Assembly (NCBI GenBank): GCA_016125045.1
Contig: WGML01000004.1
Location: 1 to 64,000 of the forward strand
DNA: 64,000 bases
Origin: a bacterium
Lineage (GTDB): Bacteria > Pseudomonadota > Alphaproteobacteria > Caulobacterales > Hyphomonadaceae
Direction of reading: 5' to 3'
Position numbers and translations under genes: made by a program. Position 1 is the stretch's first letter, and every line of letters begins with the position of its first letter. The notes beneath the pieces are model-generated. The model was not told the DNA's origin, made no database searches, and saw nothing but the letters and a program-made list of their open reading frames with translations. Shown piece after piece: positions 36,820 to 45,500 of the stretch.

Positions 36820-37413
36820 ATGATGGTAACGACGCTGATCGCGGCGGCGGCGGAGCCTTTGTCGCTCGCCGAAGCCAAAGCCTATCTGCGCATCGGATAT
36901 GACGACGAGGACGAGCTGGTCGGCCAGCTCGCCGGCGCGGCGCGGGCGCGGATCGAGGCGGCGGCGGGCGTCGCGCTGATCAACCGGACGCTGCGCTGGC
37001 GGATCGACGCCTGGCCGAAGGGCGCGGTCGAGCAGCGGGCGGTGCGGCTGCCGGTGCGTCCGGCGGCGCAACTCGTGGCGGTGCGGGTGACGGCGGGCGG
37101 GACGCAGGGCGACGTGACCGAACGGTTCACGCTCGATGGCGGCCGAGCGGCGCGGATCGTGTGGACCTCGGGGGCGTTTCCCTGGACGGATGCACGGGCC
37201 AGTGCACCGGCGGGTCCACAGGCGGGCGGCGTCGAAATCGACTGGGTCGCGGGGTTCGGGCCGGCGCCTGGTGATGTTCCGGCCGATCTGAAGCTCGCGG
37301 TGCGGCGGCTGCTCGCCCACGCCTATCATGCAAGGGACAGCGAAACGATCGCAGGTCCGCTGCCGGTGGACGTTGCGGGGCTGATCGCTCCGTGGCGGCG
37401 GGTGCGGCTGTGA
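36820..37413 (+). CDS. GTA head-tail connector (gp6)
   Basis: 197 aa. Typical gp6: SLAEAKAYLRIGYDDEDELVGQLAGAARARIE at the N-terminus, then a beta-rich part and a C-terminal ADLKLAVRRLLAHAYHARDSE...LIAPWRRVRL, the normal family ending. It binds beneath the portal. Its TGA overlaps the GTG start of gp8; no gp7 gene lies between. Confidence 0.88.
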   Translation: MMVTTLIAAAAEPLSLAEAKAYLRIGYDDEDELVGQLAGAARARIEAAAGVALINRTLRWRIDAWPKGAVEQRAVRLPVRPAAQLVAVRVTAGGTQGDVTERFTLDGGRAARIVWTSGAFPWTDARASAPAGPQAGGVEIDWVAGFGPAPGDVPADLKLAVRRLLAHAYHARDSETIAGPLPVDVAGLIAPWRRVRL

Positions 37414-37516
37414 GCGGGGCGGAACTCGAACTTGAACGCGCGGTGCTCGCGGTGATCCGCGCGGATGCGGGCGTGAAGGTGCTGCTCGGCGACCCGGTTC
37501 GGATCGGTGCGGGCGG

Positions 37517-37542
37517 TGAACCGCCCCGGGTTTGCCGGAGGC
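37517..37542 (+). repeat. IS3 left inverted repeat
   Basis: 26-base terminal repeat, identical in inverse orientation to 38815-38840. Confidence 0.95.
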
Positions 37543-37566
37543 TCCTGATCTTGAGAGGATGGAGCT

Positions 37567-37899
37567 ATGACGGATGGAACGGGGAAGCGGCGTCGGCCGC
37601 ATTATTCAGCCGAGCTGCGCGACCGCGCGGTGAGGATGGTGAAGGAGGCGGCGCCGGATCACGGCTCGCATTGGGCGGCGATTTGTTCGGTGGCAGCGAA
37701 GATCGGGTGTTCGGCGCAGACGCTTCAGACGTGGGTCCGCAAGGCTGAGGAGATCGACGGCCGTCAGGCCGCTGAGGATCGCGCTCGGCTGAAAGTCCTG
37801 GAACGGGAGAACCGTGAACTCCGCCAAGCCAATGAGATCCTGCGGAAAGCCTCTGCGTATTTTGCGGCGGCGGAGCTCGACCGCCGGTCAAAGACATGA
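37567..37899 (+). CDS. IS3-family transposase OrfA
   Basis: 110 aa. N-terminal helix-turn-helix (YSAELRDRAVRMV...IGCSAQTLQTWVRKAE) that binds the IS ends, followed by a leucine-zipper-like helix (RLKVLERENRELRQANEILRKASAYF). Its TGA overlaps the ATG of orfB (ATGA at 37896-37899). A classic A6G slippery run is not evident, so coupling by reinitiation is as likely as a -1 frameshift. Confidence 0.93.
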   Translation: MTDGTGKRRRPHYSAELRDRAVRMVKEAAPDHGSHWAAICSVAAKIGCSAQTLQTWVRKAEEIDGRQAAEDRARLKVLERENRELRQANEILRKASAYFAAAELDRRSKT

Positions 37900-38801
37900 T
37901 CGCCTTTATCGACGATCACCGCGGGGCCTACGGGGTCGAGCCGATCTGCTGTCTGATGCAGATCGCCCCGTCGACCTATTATGACCACCTCGCCAAGCGG
38001 AAGGATCCATCCCGGCGGTCAGCGAGGGCGCAACGCGATGAGGCGCTGAAGGCGAAGATCGCCGGCATCTTCGAGGAGAACTTCGGTGTCTACGGCGCCC
38101 GGAAAGTCTGGCGGCAACTTGCCCGGGAAGGTGAGACCGTCGCTCGGTGTACGGTGGAGCGGCTGATGAAGGCGATGGGCCTGGTTGGGGCTGTACGCGG
38201 CAGGAAGCTCAGGACCACCGTACCCGACAAGGCGGCGGTCTGCCCGCTTGACAGAGTGGATCGCCAGTTCAGGGCGCCTTGCCCGAACAGGCTTTGGGTC
38301 AGCGACTTCACCTATGTCGCCACCTGGTCGGGCTTTGCCTACGTCGCGTTCGTGATCGATGTCTTCGCCCGAAGGATCGTCGGCTGGCGGGTCAGCGGCA
38401 CGGCGCACACAAGCTTCGTCCTCGACGCCCTGGAGCAGGCCCTTCATGAGCGTCGTCCCGCAAAACAGAGCGGTCTGGTGCATCACAGCGACAGGGGCAG
38501 TCAGTACGTCAGCATCAAGTACACGGAGCGCCTTGCGGATGCTGGGATCGAGCCGTCGGTCGGCAGCGTGGGGGACAGTTACGACAACGCCCTCGCCGAG
38601 ACGGTGAACGGGCTCTACAAGACCGAGCTGATCCACGCGCGCGGCCCGTGGCGCAGCCTCGAAGCCGTCGAACTCGCCACACTCGAATGGGTGGACTGGT
38701 ACAATCACCGCCGACTTCTCGGCCCGATCGGCTACATCCCGCCTGTAGAGGCCGAAGAGCGATACTTCCAAAATCAAGAAGCCTACGCCATGGTGGCGTG
38801 A
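37896..38801 (+). CDS. IS3-family transposase OrfB (DDE integrase)
   Basis: 301 aa. HTH_21-like YGARKVWRQLAREGETVARCTVERLMK, then an rve integrase core with the DDE triad in WVSDFTYVAT, VHHSDRGSQY and YDNALAETVNGLYKTE. C-terminal WVDWYNHRRLLGPIGYIPP is the usual IS3 ending. Complete and probably active. Confidence 0.95.
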   Translation: MIAFIDDHRGAYGVEPICCLMQIAPSTYYDHLAKRKDPSRRSARAQRDEALKAKIAGIFEENFGVYGARKVWRQLAREGETVARCTVERLMKAMGLVGAVRGRKLRTTVPDKAAVCPLDRVDRQFRAPCPNRLWVSDFTYVATWSGFAYVAFVIDVFARRIVGWRVSGTAHTSFVLDALEQALHERRPAKQSGLVHHSDRGSQYVSIKYTERLADAGIEPSVGSVGDSYDNALAETVNGLYKTELIHARGPWRSLEAVELATLEWVDWYNHRRLLGPIGYIPPVEAEERYFQNQEAYAMVA

Positions 38802-38814
38802 CTCAAATAAACCT

Positions 38815-38840
38815 GCCTCCGGCAAACCCGGGGCGGTTCA
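38815..38840 (-). repeat. IS3 right inverted repeat
   Basis: 26-base terminal repeat, the exact inverse of 37517-37542, followed by the CGG target duplication. Confidence 0.95.
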
Positions 38841-39158
38841 CGGCGACGGGAAGCCTGCTTTCCCGTTCATCGAAATCGTGCGGCACCAGAGTGAGGACGC
38901 CGGGGCGGCGGGGATCGAGGCGCAGCGGCACAGGATCGATCTGCGGATCGAGACGCGACCTGCGGCGAGGGATGACGCCAAGGCGGCGCTGCAGGCGGTG
39001 CGGGACGCGCTGGCGGCGGCGACGGCGGCGCCCGCGGGCTGGCGCTGCGTGCTCATGATCCCGGTGTTTGCGGATGTTCTGGAGGCGCGCGCGGGCGCGT
39101 CGTTCGCGGCGGTGCTGCGGCTTGTCGCGGTCATCGAGCGCAATGCGGAGGTGGTGCA

Positions 39159-39330
39159 ATGAGCGGGCAAAGAGGGCGCGACGTCCTCATCAGGATCGGC
39201 GATGGCGGCGCGCCGCAGAGCTTCGTCACAGCGGCGGGGATTCGCACGAAGACCTTCCGGCTGACGACCGGTTCGGCGGATGCGACGAGCTGGGAGAGCG
39301 CGGGCGGCTGGCGGGAGCTGATCGCCGGCG
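39159..39330 (+). pseudogene. GTA gp9 (major tail protein), 5' fragment
   Basis: About 57 codons: MSGQRGRDVLIRIGDGG...AGIRTKTFRLTTGSADATSWESAGGWRELIAG. This is the start of the GTA major tail tube protein, normally ~130-140 aa. It stops matching the family at a GGCGGCGGCGG tract (~39326-39337), where the sequence switches to the end of gp11 in another frame. Translation from this ATG would not stop but run on in frame into gp12, giving a 334-codon fusion. ATG overlaps the gp8 stop. Confidence 0.82.
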
Positions 39331-39528
39331 GCGGCGGTCGCTTCGGCGGTGGCGGAACTCGCCCTTGCGCGGGCCTCCGGCGTAACGGAGGCGGGCGGCG
39401 GGTCCTCGCCGGTCAATGTGATGATGACAGTCGCGCCCGGGGCGGCGTCGCGAGACGTCGCCCGGTCCGGCAATCAGATCGCAGCGCTGGTCGCGCGCGC
39501 GGTTCGGCGGGGGGCGCGGTTCACATGA
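39331..39528 (+). pseudogene. GTA gp11 (tape measure), 3' fragment
   Basis: In the frame starting at 39331: AVASAVAELALARASGV...SSPVNVMMTVAPGAASRDVARSG..IAALVARAVRRGARFT, then TGA. The final ~35 residues have the usual GTA tape-measure ending (beta strand VNV.MTV.AP.A, then a helix .QIAALVARAV.RG). Its TGA overlaps the gp12 ATG, the normal gp11/gp12 junction. It has no start of its own; an upstream TGA lies at 39319. Confidence 0.75.
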
Positions 39529-40163
39529 GCGGCTTCCATGAGGTGAGATTGCCGTTGGCGCTGGCGCTTGGCTCGAGCGGCGGCCCTCAGATCGCGGTCG
39601 AGGTGGTGCGGCTTGCGTCCGGCCGCGAGGTGCGGGTGCGGCGCTGGGCGGGATCGCTGCGGCGATGGGAGATCGGCGGCGGTGTGATGGATGTTGCGGC
39701 GGCGGAGGCGCTCGCGGGGTTCTTCGAGGCGCGGGGCGGGAAGGCGTTCGGGTTTCGCTTCCGCGACCCGGTCGATTGGCGGAGCGCTGCTTCCGGCGCG
39801 CCGGTTACGGCGCTCGACCAGCCGCTCGGCGAGGGCGACGGTGTCACGGCGGCGTTCCAGCTGGTGAAGCGGTATGGCGCCGGGGATGGGGCCGGCGACG
39901 GGGCTGGCGATCGGCCGATCCGCAAGCCGGTGGTCGGTACGGTGCGCGTTGCGATCGATGGCGTGGAGACCGCGGGCTTCCTGCTCGATTCCGGCGCCGG
40001 CGTTGTGACGTTCGACGCCGCGCCGATGGCGGGCGCGGTGCTCACGGCCGGATATGAGTTCGATACGCCGGTGCGCTTCGACATGGAGTCGCTCGACCTT
40101 GCGCTTGAGGGACCGCGGGCGATCCGCCTGGGGCCTGCGGCGATCGTCGAACTGGCGGGCTGA
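39525..40163 (+). CDS. GTA distal tail protein (gp12, DUF2460)
   Basis: 212 aa. DUF2460 pattern: MSGFHEVRLPLALALGSSGGPQ, VVRLASGREVRVRRWAGSLRRWEIGGG, LAGFFEARGGKAFGFRFRDPVDWRS, KRYG, VRVAIDGVE, TFDAAPMAGAVLTAGYEFDTPVRFD. Complete, with an Asp/Gly-rich insertion (AGDGAGDGAGDRPIRKPV). Could be made from its own ATG, or as part of a gp9-gp12 read-through. Confidence 0.92.
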   Translation: MSGFHEVRLPLALALGSSGGPQIAVEVVRLASGREVRVRRWAGSLRRWEIGGGVMDVAAAEALAGFFEARGGKAFGFRFRDPVDWRSAASGAPVTALDQPLGEGDGVTAAFQLVKRYGAGDGAGDGAGDRPIRKPVVGTVRVAIDGVETAGFLLDSGAGVVTFDAAPMAGAVLTAGYEFDTPVRFDMESLDLALEGPRAIRLGPAAIVELAG

Positions 40164-40178
40164 CAGGGAAACAACCCA

Positions 40179-41063
40179 ATGAGACGGTTATCGGATCTGC
40201 TTGCGACGCGGCTGCAGGCGGAGGTGGCGACCTTGTGCGCATGCTGGCGGTTCGAACGTCGCGACGGCGCGGTGTTCGGGGCGACGGATCATGACCGGCC
40301 GATCGACTTCGACGGCGTGCGGTTCGAGCCTGCGAACGGGATCGCGGGTGCGCGGTTTGAGCATGGCGCGACGCTCGCTCCCGGCCGGGCGGCGGGGGAA
40401 GGCGCGCTCGATCTGGCGTTTCTTGATGAGGCGGACCTCGCCGCGGGCGTCTGGGACGGGGCGCGGGTGGATGTCTGGCGCGTCGACTGGAGCGCGCCGG
40501 AACACCGGGTGCGCATCTGGTCCGGGCGGCTGTCCGAAGTGGAGCGCAGGGGGCGCAGCTTCGCCGCCGAACTCGTGAGCCTGAAGGCCGATCTGGAGAC
40601 CATGATCGGCCGCATCTACCAGCGGACATGCGATGCTGAGGTGGGCGATGAGCGGTGCGGCGTCGATCTCGGCGCGGCGGCCTTTCGCGGGACGGGCGTC
40701 GTGAGCGAGGTGTTGGCGCCGGAGCGGTTTCGCGTATCCGGGCTCGATGGATTTGCGGGCGGCTGGTTCACGCTCGGCCGCCTTGCGTGGATGTCGGGGG
40801 AGAACTCCGGGGCGGTGCACCGCATCACCCGGCATGACGCCGTGGACGGCGAAGCGGTGATCGAATTGGGGGACGCGCCGCGACATCCGGTGCGTGCGGG
40901 CGACACGTTCGCCGTGACGGCGGGATGCGATCGCCGGTTCGAGACGTGCGGGGGAAAATTCGCCAACCGGGTGAATTTCAGGGGCTTTCCGCATCTGATC
41001 GGCAATGACGCGGTGGTGCGCGGCCCGTCGCCCCATGAGCCGAAGGACGGTGGGCGGCGATGA
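40179..41063 (+). CDS. GTA hub protein (gp13, DUF2163)
   Basis: 294 aa. DUF2163: CWRFERRDGAVFGATDHDRPIDFDGVRFEPANG, DLAFLDEADLAAGVWDGARVDVWRVDW, RIYQRTCDAEVGDERCGVDL, and the C-terminal VTAGCDRRFETCGGKFANRVNFRGFPHLIGNDAV. In RcGTA the Cys pairs hold an iron-sulfur cluster in the tail hub; the same Cys pattern is here. Intact. ATGA overlap with gp14. Confidence 0.93.
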   Translation: MRRLSDLLATRLQAEVATLCACWRFERRDGAVFGATDHDRPIDFDGVRFEPANGIAGARFEHGATLAPGRAAGEGALDLAFLDEADLAAGVWDGARVDVWRVDWSAPEHRVRIWSGRLSEVERRGRSFAAELVSLKADLETMIGRIYQRTCDAEVGDERCGVDLGAAAFRGTGVVSEVLAPERFRVSGLDGFAGGWFTLGRLAWMSGENSGAVHRITRHDAVDGEAVIELGDAPRHPVRAGDTFAVTAGCDRRFETCGGKFANRVNFRGFPHLIGNDAVVRGPSPHEPKDGGRR

Positions 41064-41521
41064 GCGCTTCGGGGAGCATGGCGCCCGGCGCTTCGATGGG
41101 CGAGCGCGTGGTCGCGGCGGCGCGGCGCTGGATCGGGACTCCCTATCGCCACCAGGCGAGCCAGATGGGGGCCGGGTGCGACTGCCTCGGGCTGGTGCGC
41201 GGCGTCTGGCGCGAGGTGAAGGGCGCCGAACCGGAAGCGCCGCCGCCCTACACGCCCGACTGGGCCGAAGTGCTGGGCGAGGAGACGCTGCTGAACGCGG
41301 CGCGCCGCTGGTTGGTCGAGATCGCGGCAGGCAATGCGGCGCCGGGGGATGTGCTGCTGTTCCGCATGGCGACGGGAGCGCCGGCGAAACATGCGGGGAT
41401 CGTGTCGGCGCGCGGGCGGATCATTCACGCCTATTGGGGACGCGCTGTCTGCGAGACGCGGCTCGTGCCGTGGTGGGAGCGGCGGATCGCCGCCGCGTTC
41501 AGGTTTCCGGAGGTAGGCTGA
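41060..41521 (+). CDS. GTA NlpC/P60 cell-wall peptidase (gp14)
   Basis: 153 aa. ARRWIGTPYRHQAS, GAGCDCLGLVRGVWRE (catalytic Cys), and KHAGIVSARGRIIHAYWG (catalytic His). Cuts peptidoglycan peptides so the tail can inject DNA. Intact. Its TGA shares a base with the ATG of gp15. Confidence 0.93.
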   Translation: MSASGSMAPGASMGERVVAAARRWIGTPYRHQASQMGAGCDCLGLVRGVWREVKGAEPEAPPPYTPDWAEVLGEETLLNAARRWLVEIAAGNAAPGDVLLFRMATGAPAKHAGIVSARGRIIHAYWGRAVCETRLVPWWERRIAAAFRFPEVG

Positions 41522-44500
41522 TGGCGGAACTCGTGCTTTCAAACATCGGCGCGGCGATCGGCGCGCGCGTGCTGCCGGCCGGCGTGTCGCTGTTCGGGCG
41601 AACCATCGCAGGGGCGGCGATCGGGCGGACGATTGGCTCGATCGGCGGGGCCGCGCTCGATGCGGCGCTGGCGCCGCGACGGGTCGCGGGACCGCGCATC
41701 CGCGATCTGCATGTGATGGAAAGCCGCGAGGGGGCCGGCGTCCCGGTGGTGTTCGGGCGGATGCGGGTCGGTGGCCAGGTGATCTGGGCGGCGCGGCTGA
41801 AGGAGAGTGTCTCGCGCGGCGGCGGCAAGGGCGGGCCGCGGACGGCGGAGCGGTCCTATACGTTGAGCTTCGCGGTGGGGCTTTGCGCGGGCGAGGCGGC
41901 GCGCGTCGCGCGGGCCTGGGCCGATGGCGAGCGGCTCGATCTGTCGGAGCTGACCTGGCGGTTCTATCCGGGGAGCGAGACGCAAGCGCCCGATCCGCTG
42001 ATCGAAGCGGTGGAGGGGACGGACGCCGCGCCCGCCTATCGTGGGCTTGCCTACATCGTGTTCGAGGACATGCCCGTGGACCGGTATGGCGGCCGGTTGC
42101 CGCAGCTTTCATTCGAGGTGGTGCGCCCCACGGGAGACGGCGGCGAGCGGCTCGAATCGATGGTGCGAGGGATCAATCTGATTCCCGGATCGGGAGAGTT
42201 CTCGCTCGCGACGGACATCGTGCGCAGATCGCTCGGGCCGGGTGCGGAGGCGGAGGAAAATCGTCACGGTTTCGATCGCAGGGCCGACCTTCTGGCGTCG
42301 CTGGACGAGATGGAGGCGGCGTTCCCGAATCTGCGGCGGGTCAATCTGGTGACGGCGTGGTTCGGCGACGATCTGCGCTGCGGCGCCTGCGCGATACGGC
42401 CGGGGGTCGAGCTCAGGGGGAAGGCGACCAAGCCCTGGAGCTGGCGCGTCGGGCCTATGGAGCGGGAGACGGCCTATCTGGTGAGCCAGACCGGAGGGCG
42501 CGCCAATTACGGCGGCACACCGGCCGACCGGTCCGTGATCCAGGCGATCAGGGAGCTGAAGGCGCGGAGCTATCATGTCACGCTCTATCCGTTTCTGTTG
42601 ATGGACCTGCCCTACGGGAACGCCCGCGCCGATCCCCATGGCGGCGGCGAGCAGGCGGCGTTTCCGTGGCGGGGTCGGATCACCTGTCACCCAGCGCCGG
42701 GGCAAGTGGGATCGCCGGATGGATCGGCGGTCGCAGCGGCGGAGGTGGCGGCGTTCTTCGGATCGGCGCAGCGGGCGGATTTTCAGGTCGCGGGCGAGAC
42801 GGTCAACTGGATCGGCCCTGGCCCCTCCGGCGCGCGCGACGAGGGGTATCGGCGGTTCATCCTCCACCATGCGGCGCTGGCGCAGGCGGCTGGAGGGGTG
42901 GACGGGTTCCTCATCGGATCCGAGCTTGTGGATCTGACGCAGGTGCGGGACGCCGGCGGCGGGTTTCCGGCCGTGGCGGCGCTGCGCACGCTCGCGGGCG
43001 AGGTGAAGAGCTGGCTCGGGCCTTCGACTGAGGTGAGCTATGCGGCGGACTGGACCGAGTATGGCGCGCGCTCGCTTTCGGGCGGCGATCTCGCCTTTCC
43101 GCTCGATACGCTGTGGGCGGACCCTGCGATCGATTATGTCGGTCTCGATTGGTATCCGCCGATGGGGGACTGGCGGGAGGGGGACGGGCACGCGGATGCG
43201 GGGTTCGCCGGCCCGGATGATCCTGCCTATCTGGAGGCGGGGGTCGCGGGCGGGGAAGCGTTCGACTGGTACTATGCCGACGCGGCGGGCCGGGCGGCGC
43301 AGGCGCGGCTGCCGATCACCGACGGGGCGTATGGCGAGCCCTGGGTGTATCGCCAGAAGGATGTCCGGTCGTGGTGGTCGAACGCCCATCATTCGCGGGT
43401 CTCCGGCGTGCGCTCGGCGACGCCGACCGGCTGGATCGCCGGGATGAAGCCTGTGCGCTTCGTCGAGATGGGCTGTCCGGCGGTGGACAAGGGAGCGAAC
43501 CAGCCGAACGTGTTCTTCGATCCGAAAAGCGCCGAAAGCGCCCTGCCGCATTTCTCGTCCGGCGCGCGCGACGATCTCATCCAGCGCCGGGCGATCGAGG
43601 CGTTTCACCGCTTCTGGTCGCCGGGAGCTCCGGGCAATCCGCTGTCGGCGGTCTATGGCGGGCCGATGACGCCCGAGGACGGCGTCGCCGTGTGGGCGTG
43701 GGATGCAAGGCCCTTTCCGGCGTTTCCCTCCCGCGAGGATGTGTGGAGCGACGGGCCGAACTGGCGGCTGGGGCACTGGCTGAACGGCCGCGCCGGCGCG
43801 GCGCTCCTGCCGGATGTGGTGCGCGAGATCGGCGCGGCGGCGGGAGCGGAGATGGACGCAACTCAGGCGGACGGCCTGATCGCCGGATACGGGTTTGAGG
43901 GCGTGGCGCCCGCGAGAAGCGTGCTCGACCCGCTGTTTGCGCTGCATGGTCTCTCGGCGGTGGAGCGGGACGGACGGATCGTTGTGGGCTCGCCCGGACC
44001 GGACGCCTTCACGCCCGATCAGGGCGACTTCGTGCAGGCCGAGGGCGACCCGTCCGGGGGGCTGTCGCTGACGCGGTCGGGGATGGATGACGGCGGGAGC
44101 GGCGTGCGCCTCACCTATATCGACGCGGATGGAGACTATGCCCCGGCGACCGCTGCGTCCTTGAATGCAGGGCCGGGAGGCGCGCTGGCGCTGGACGTTC
44201 CGGTGGTGCTCGATCGGGCTGAGGCCTTGCGGCGCGCGGATCAGTTGGAGGTGCAGGCTGCGGCGGCGCGCGAGTCGGTGCGGTTCGAGCTCGGCCCGGC
44301 GGGTCATGCGGTCGAGCCGGGAGATGTGGTCGCGCTTCCGGGTGGGCGATATCTGGTCTCCGAGGTGAGCGAAGGGCTGACCGTAGAGATCGAGGCGCGC
44401 CGGATCAGCGCCTCGGGGCTTGGCGCGCGTGGCGGCGTGCGGGCGCTCGCGCCGCCTGAAGCCGAGCGGGTCGACGCGGAGGGCGAACCGCTGGTGGTGC

Positions 44501-45402
44501 TGGTCGATGCGCCCGCCCTGCCCGGAGAGGAGGACGACGCACGACCGCTCGCGTTCGCGTTCAGTGAGCCGTGGACGGGACGGGTGACGCTGAGCGGGGG
44601 GCCGGCCGCCGGCGATGCGGGGGTGCGGGCGGTGATCGAGCGGCCGGCGACGCTCGGGTCACTCGCCGCGGCGCTCGAGCCCGCAGCGGCCGATCGGTGG
44701 GTCGGCGGTGAGCTGCTGGTGGACCTGACGGCGAGCGATCTTGCAAGCCGCGACGAGGCGGCGGTGTTGTCCGGCGCCAATGCGGTGCTAGTCGAGACGG
44801 CGGCGGGATGGGAGCTGATCCGTTTCGCCGTGGCCGATCTCGTCGCCGCGGGGCGCTATCGGCTCACGCGCCTCTTGCGCGGTCAGCAGGGCGGCGACGA
44901 CGCGGCGGGCGTTGGAGCGCCGGCGGGGGCGAGGGTGGTGGTGCTGAACGGCGCCGGGGTTCGGTTGGACGCGCCCCGGCATGAGGTCGGGCGCGCGCTG
45001 GAGCTGCGTGCATGGCGGCGCCGGCCGGACGAGGCGCAGGCGTGGATGGGGCCCTTCACGCATTTCGCGGCGGCGCTGCGTGCGTGGGCGCCGGCGCATC
45101 TCAGGCTCAGCCGGCAGGGCGGCGGCGTGGCCGCATCCTGGATCCGTCGCGCGCGGTCTGGCGGGGATGCGTGGGACGCCGCCGAACCGCCGCTGGAAGG
45201 CGTGGAACGCTACCGCGTCCGGGTGCGGGCGTCAGGCGGGGGCCTGGTGCGGGAGTGGGAGACGACGGACCCGTCGACCACCTATCCGGCGAGCGAGGTG
45301 ACGGCGGACTTCCCGGGCGGGGGCGAGATCCGGCTGGAGGTCGCTATGCTCGGGCCGGATGGCGCGTTCGGCGCGGCGACAGAGGCGTTGATCGTGGTGT
45401 GA
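41521..45402 (+). CDS. GTA host-specificity / tail tip protein (gp15, megatron)
   Basis: 1,293 aa without interruption. N-terminal membrane-like glycine-rich region (LSNIGAAIGARVLPAG...GRTIGSIGGAALDAAL), then a TIM-barrel glycoside-hydrolase-like GTA domain (VSYAADWTEYGARSLSGGDLAFPLDTLWADPAIDYVGLDWYPPM, FVEMGCPAVDKGANQPNVF), a phage-tail_3 domain, and the Rcc01698-type C-terminal part (LLRGQQGGDDA). Forms the tip of the tail and binds the recipient. The start at 41521 is MAELVLSNIG. Full length despite the damage upstream. Confidence 0.93.
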   Translation: MAELVLSNIGAAIGARVLPAGVSLFGRTIAGAAIGRTIGSIGGAALDAALAPRRVAGPRIRDLHVMESREGAGVPVVFGRMRVGGQVIWAARLKESVSRGGGKGGPRTAERSYTLSFAVGLCAGEAARVARAWADGERLDLSELTWRFYPGSETQAPDPLIEAVEGTDAAPAYRGLAYIVFEDMPVDRYGGRLPQLSFEVVRPTGDGGERLESMVRGINLIPGSGEFSLATDIVRRSLGPGAEAEENRHGFDRRADLLASLDEMEAAFPNLRRVNLVTAWFGDDLRCGACAIRPGVELRGKATKPWSWRVGPMERETAYLVSQTGGRANYGGTPADRSVIQAIRELKARSYHVTLYPFLLMDLPYGNARADPHGGGEQAAFPWRGRITCHPAPGQVGSPDGSAVAAAEVAAFFGSAQRADFQVAGETVNWIGPGPSGARDEGYRRFILHHAALAQAAGGVDGFLIGSELVDLTQVRDAGGGFPAVAALRTLAGEVKSWLGPSTEVSYAADWTEYGARSLSGGDLAFPLDTLWADPAIDYVGLDWYPPMGDWREGDGHADAGFAGPDDPAYLEAGVAGGEAFDWYYADAAGRAAQARLPITDGAYGEPWVYRQKDVRSWWSNAHHSRVSGVRSATPTGWIAGMKPVRFVEMGCPAVDKGANQPNVFFDPKSAESALPHFSSGARDDLIQRRAIEAFHRFWSPGAPGNPLSAVYGGPMTPEDGVAVWAWDARPFPAFPSREDVWSDGPNWRLGHWLNGRAGAALLPDVVREIGAAAGAEMDATQADGLIAGYGFEGVAPARSVLDPLFALHGLSAVERDGRIVVGSPGPDAFTPDQGDFVQAEGDPSGGLSLTRSGMDDGGSGVRLTYIDADGDYAPATAASLNAGPGGALALDVPVVLDRAEALRRADQLEVQAAAARESVRFELGPAGHAVEPGDVVALPGGRYLVSEVSEGLTVEIEARRISASGLGARGGVRALAPPEAERVDAEGEPLVVLVDAPALPGEEDDARPLAFAFSEPWTGRVTLSGGPAAGDAGVRAVIERPATLGSLAAALEPAAADRWVGGELLVDLTASDLASRDEAAVLSGANAVLVETAAGWELIRFAVADLVAAGRYRLTRLLRGQQGGDDAAGVGAPAGARVVVLNGAGVRLDAPRHEVGRALELRAWRRRPDEAQAWMGPFTHFAAALRAWAPAHLRLSRQGGGVAASWIRRARSGGDAWDAAEPPLEGVERYRVRVRASGGGLVREWETTDPSTTYPASEVTADFPGGGEIRLEVAMLGPDGAFGAATEALIVV

Positions 45403-45500
45403 GCGATCGCGGGGGCTGCTGGGGGCTTTCCGGTGGGGGGCTTTGTGGAGACTTCTGGCCAAAAATTCACTCGACGCGGCGTCCCGATGCGGCTTGGTCA

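Larger units (their letters stand above)
37517..38840 (+). mobile_element. IS3-family insertion sequence, 1,324 bp
   Basis: Both termini are visible. The left inverted repeat (37517-37542) and right inverted repeat (38815-38840) are identical over 26 bases, beginning TGAACCGCCCCGGG and so ending in TG...CA as IS3-family elements do. Flanking CGG at 37514-37516 and 38841-38843 is the 3-bp target duplication. It carries overlapping orfA and orfB in the same direction as the GTA genes. Perfect repeats and intact genes indicate a recent insertion. Confidence 0.95.
37410..39162 (+). pseudogene. GTA gp8 (DUF3168 tail-terminator-like), interrupted by an IS3 element
   Basis: The gene occupies 37410-37516 plus 38844-39162, with the insertion sequence between. 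Removing the element and one copy of the CGG duplication leaves 426 bases, exactly 142 codons (141 aa) with no stop: VSGAELELERAVLAVIRAD...VRIGAGGDGKPAFPFIEIV...RHRIDLRIETR...AVIERNAEVVQ. This is the DUF3168 pattern of the protein capping the GTA tail tube. The GTG start overlaps the gp6 stop and the stop overlaps the gp9 ATG (ATGA). As it stands the product is truncated after ~36 codons plus IS-encoded residues. Confidence 0.9.

Noticed and set aside
42109-44307. A 732-codon minus-strand open frame opposite gp15
   Set aside because: Arg-rich antisense shadow of a canonical GTA gp15.
27094-45402. A complete temperate prophage
   Set aside because: No integrase, repressor, replication, lysis genes or attachment repeats are seen; gene content and order match a gene transfer agent instead.
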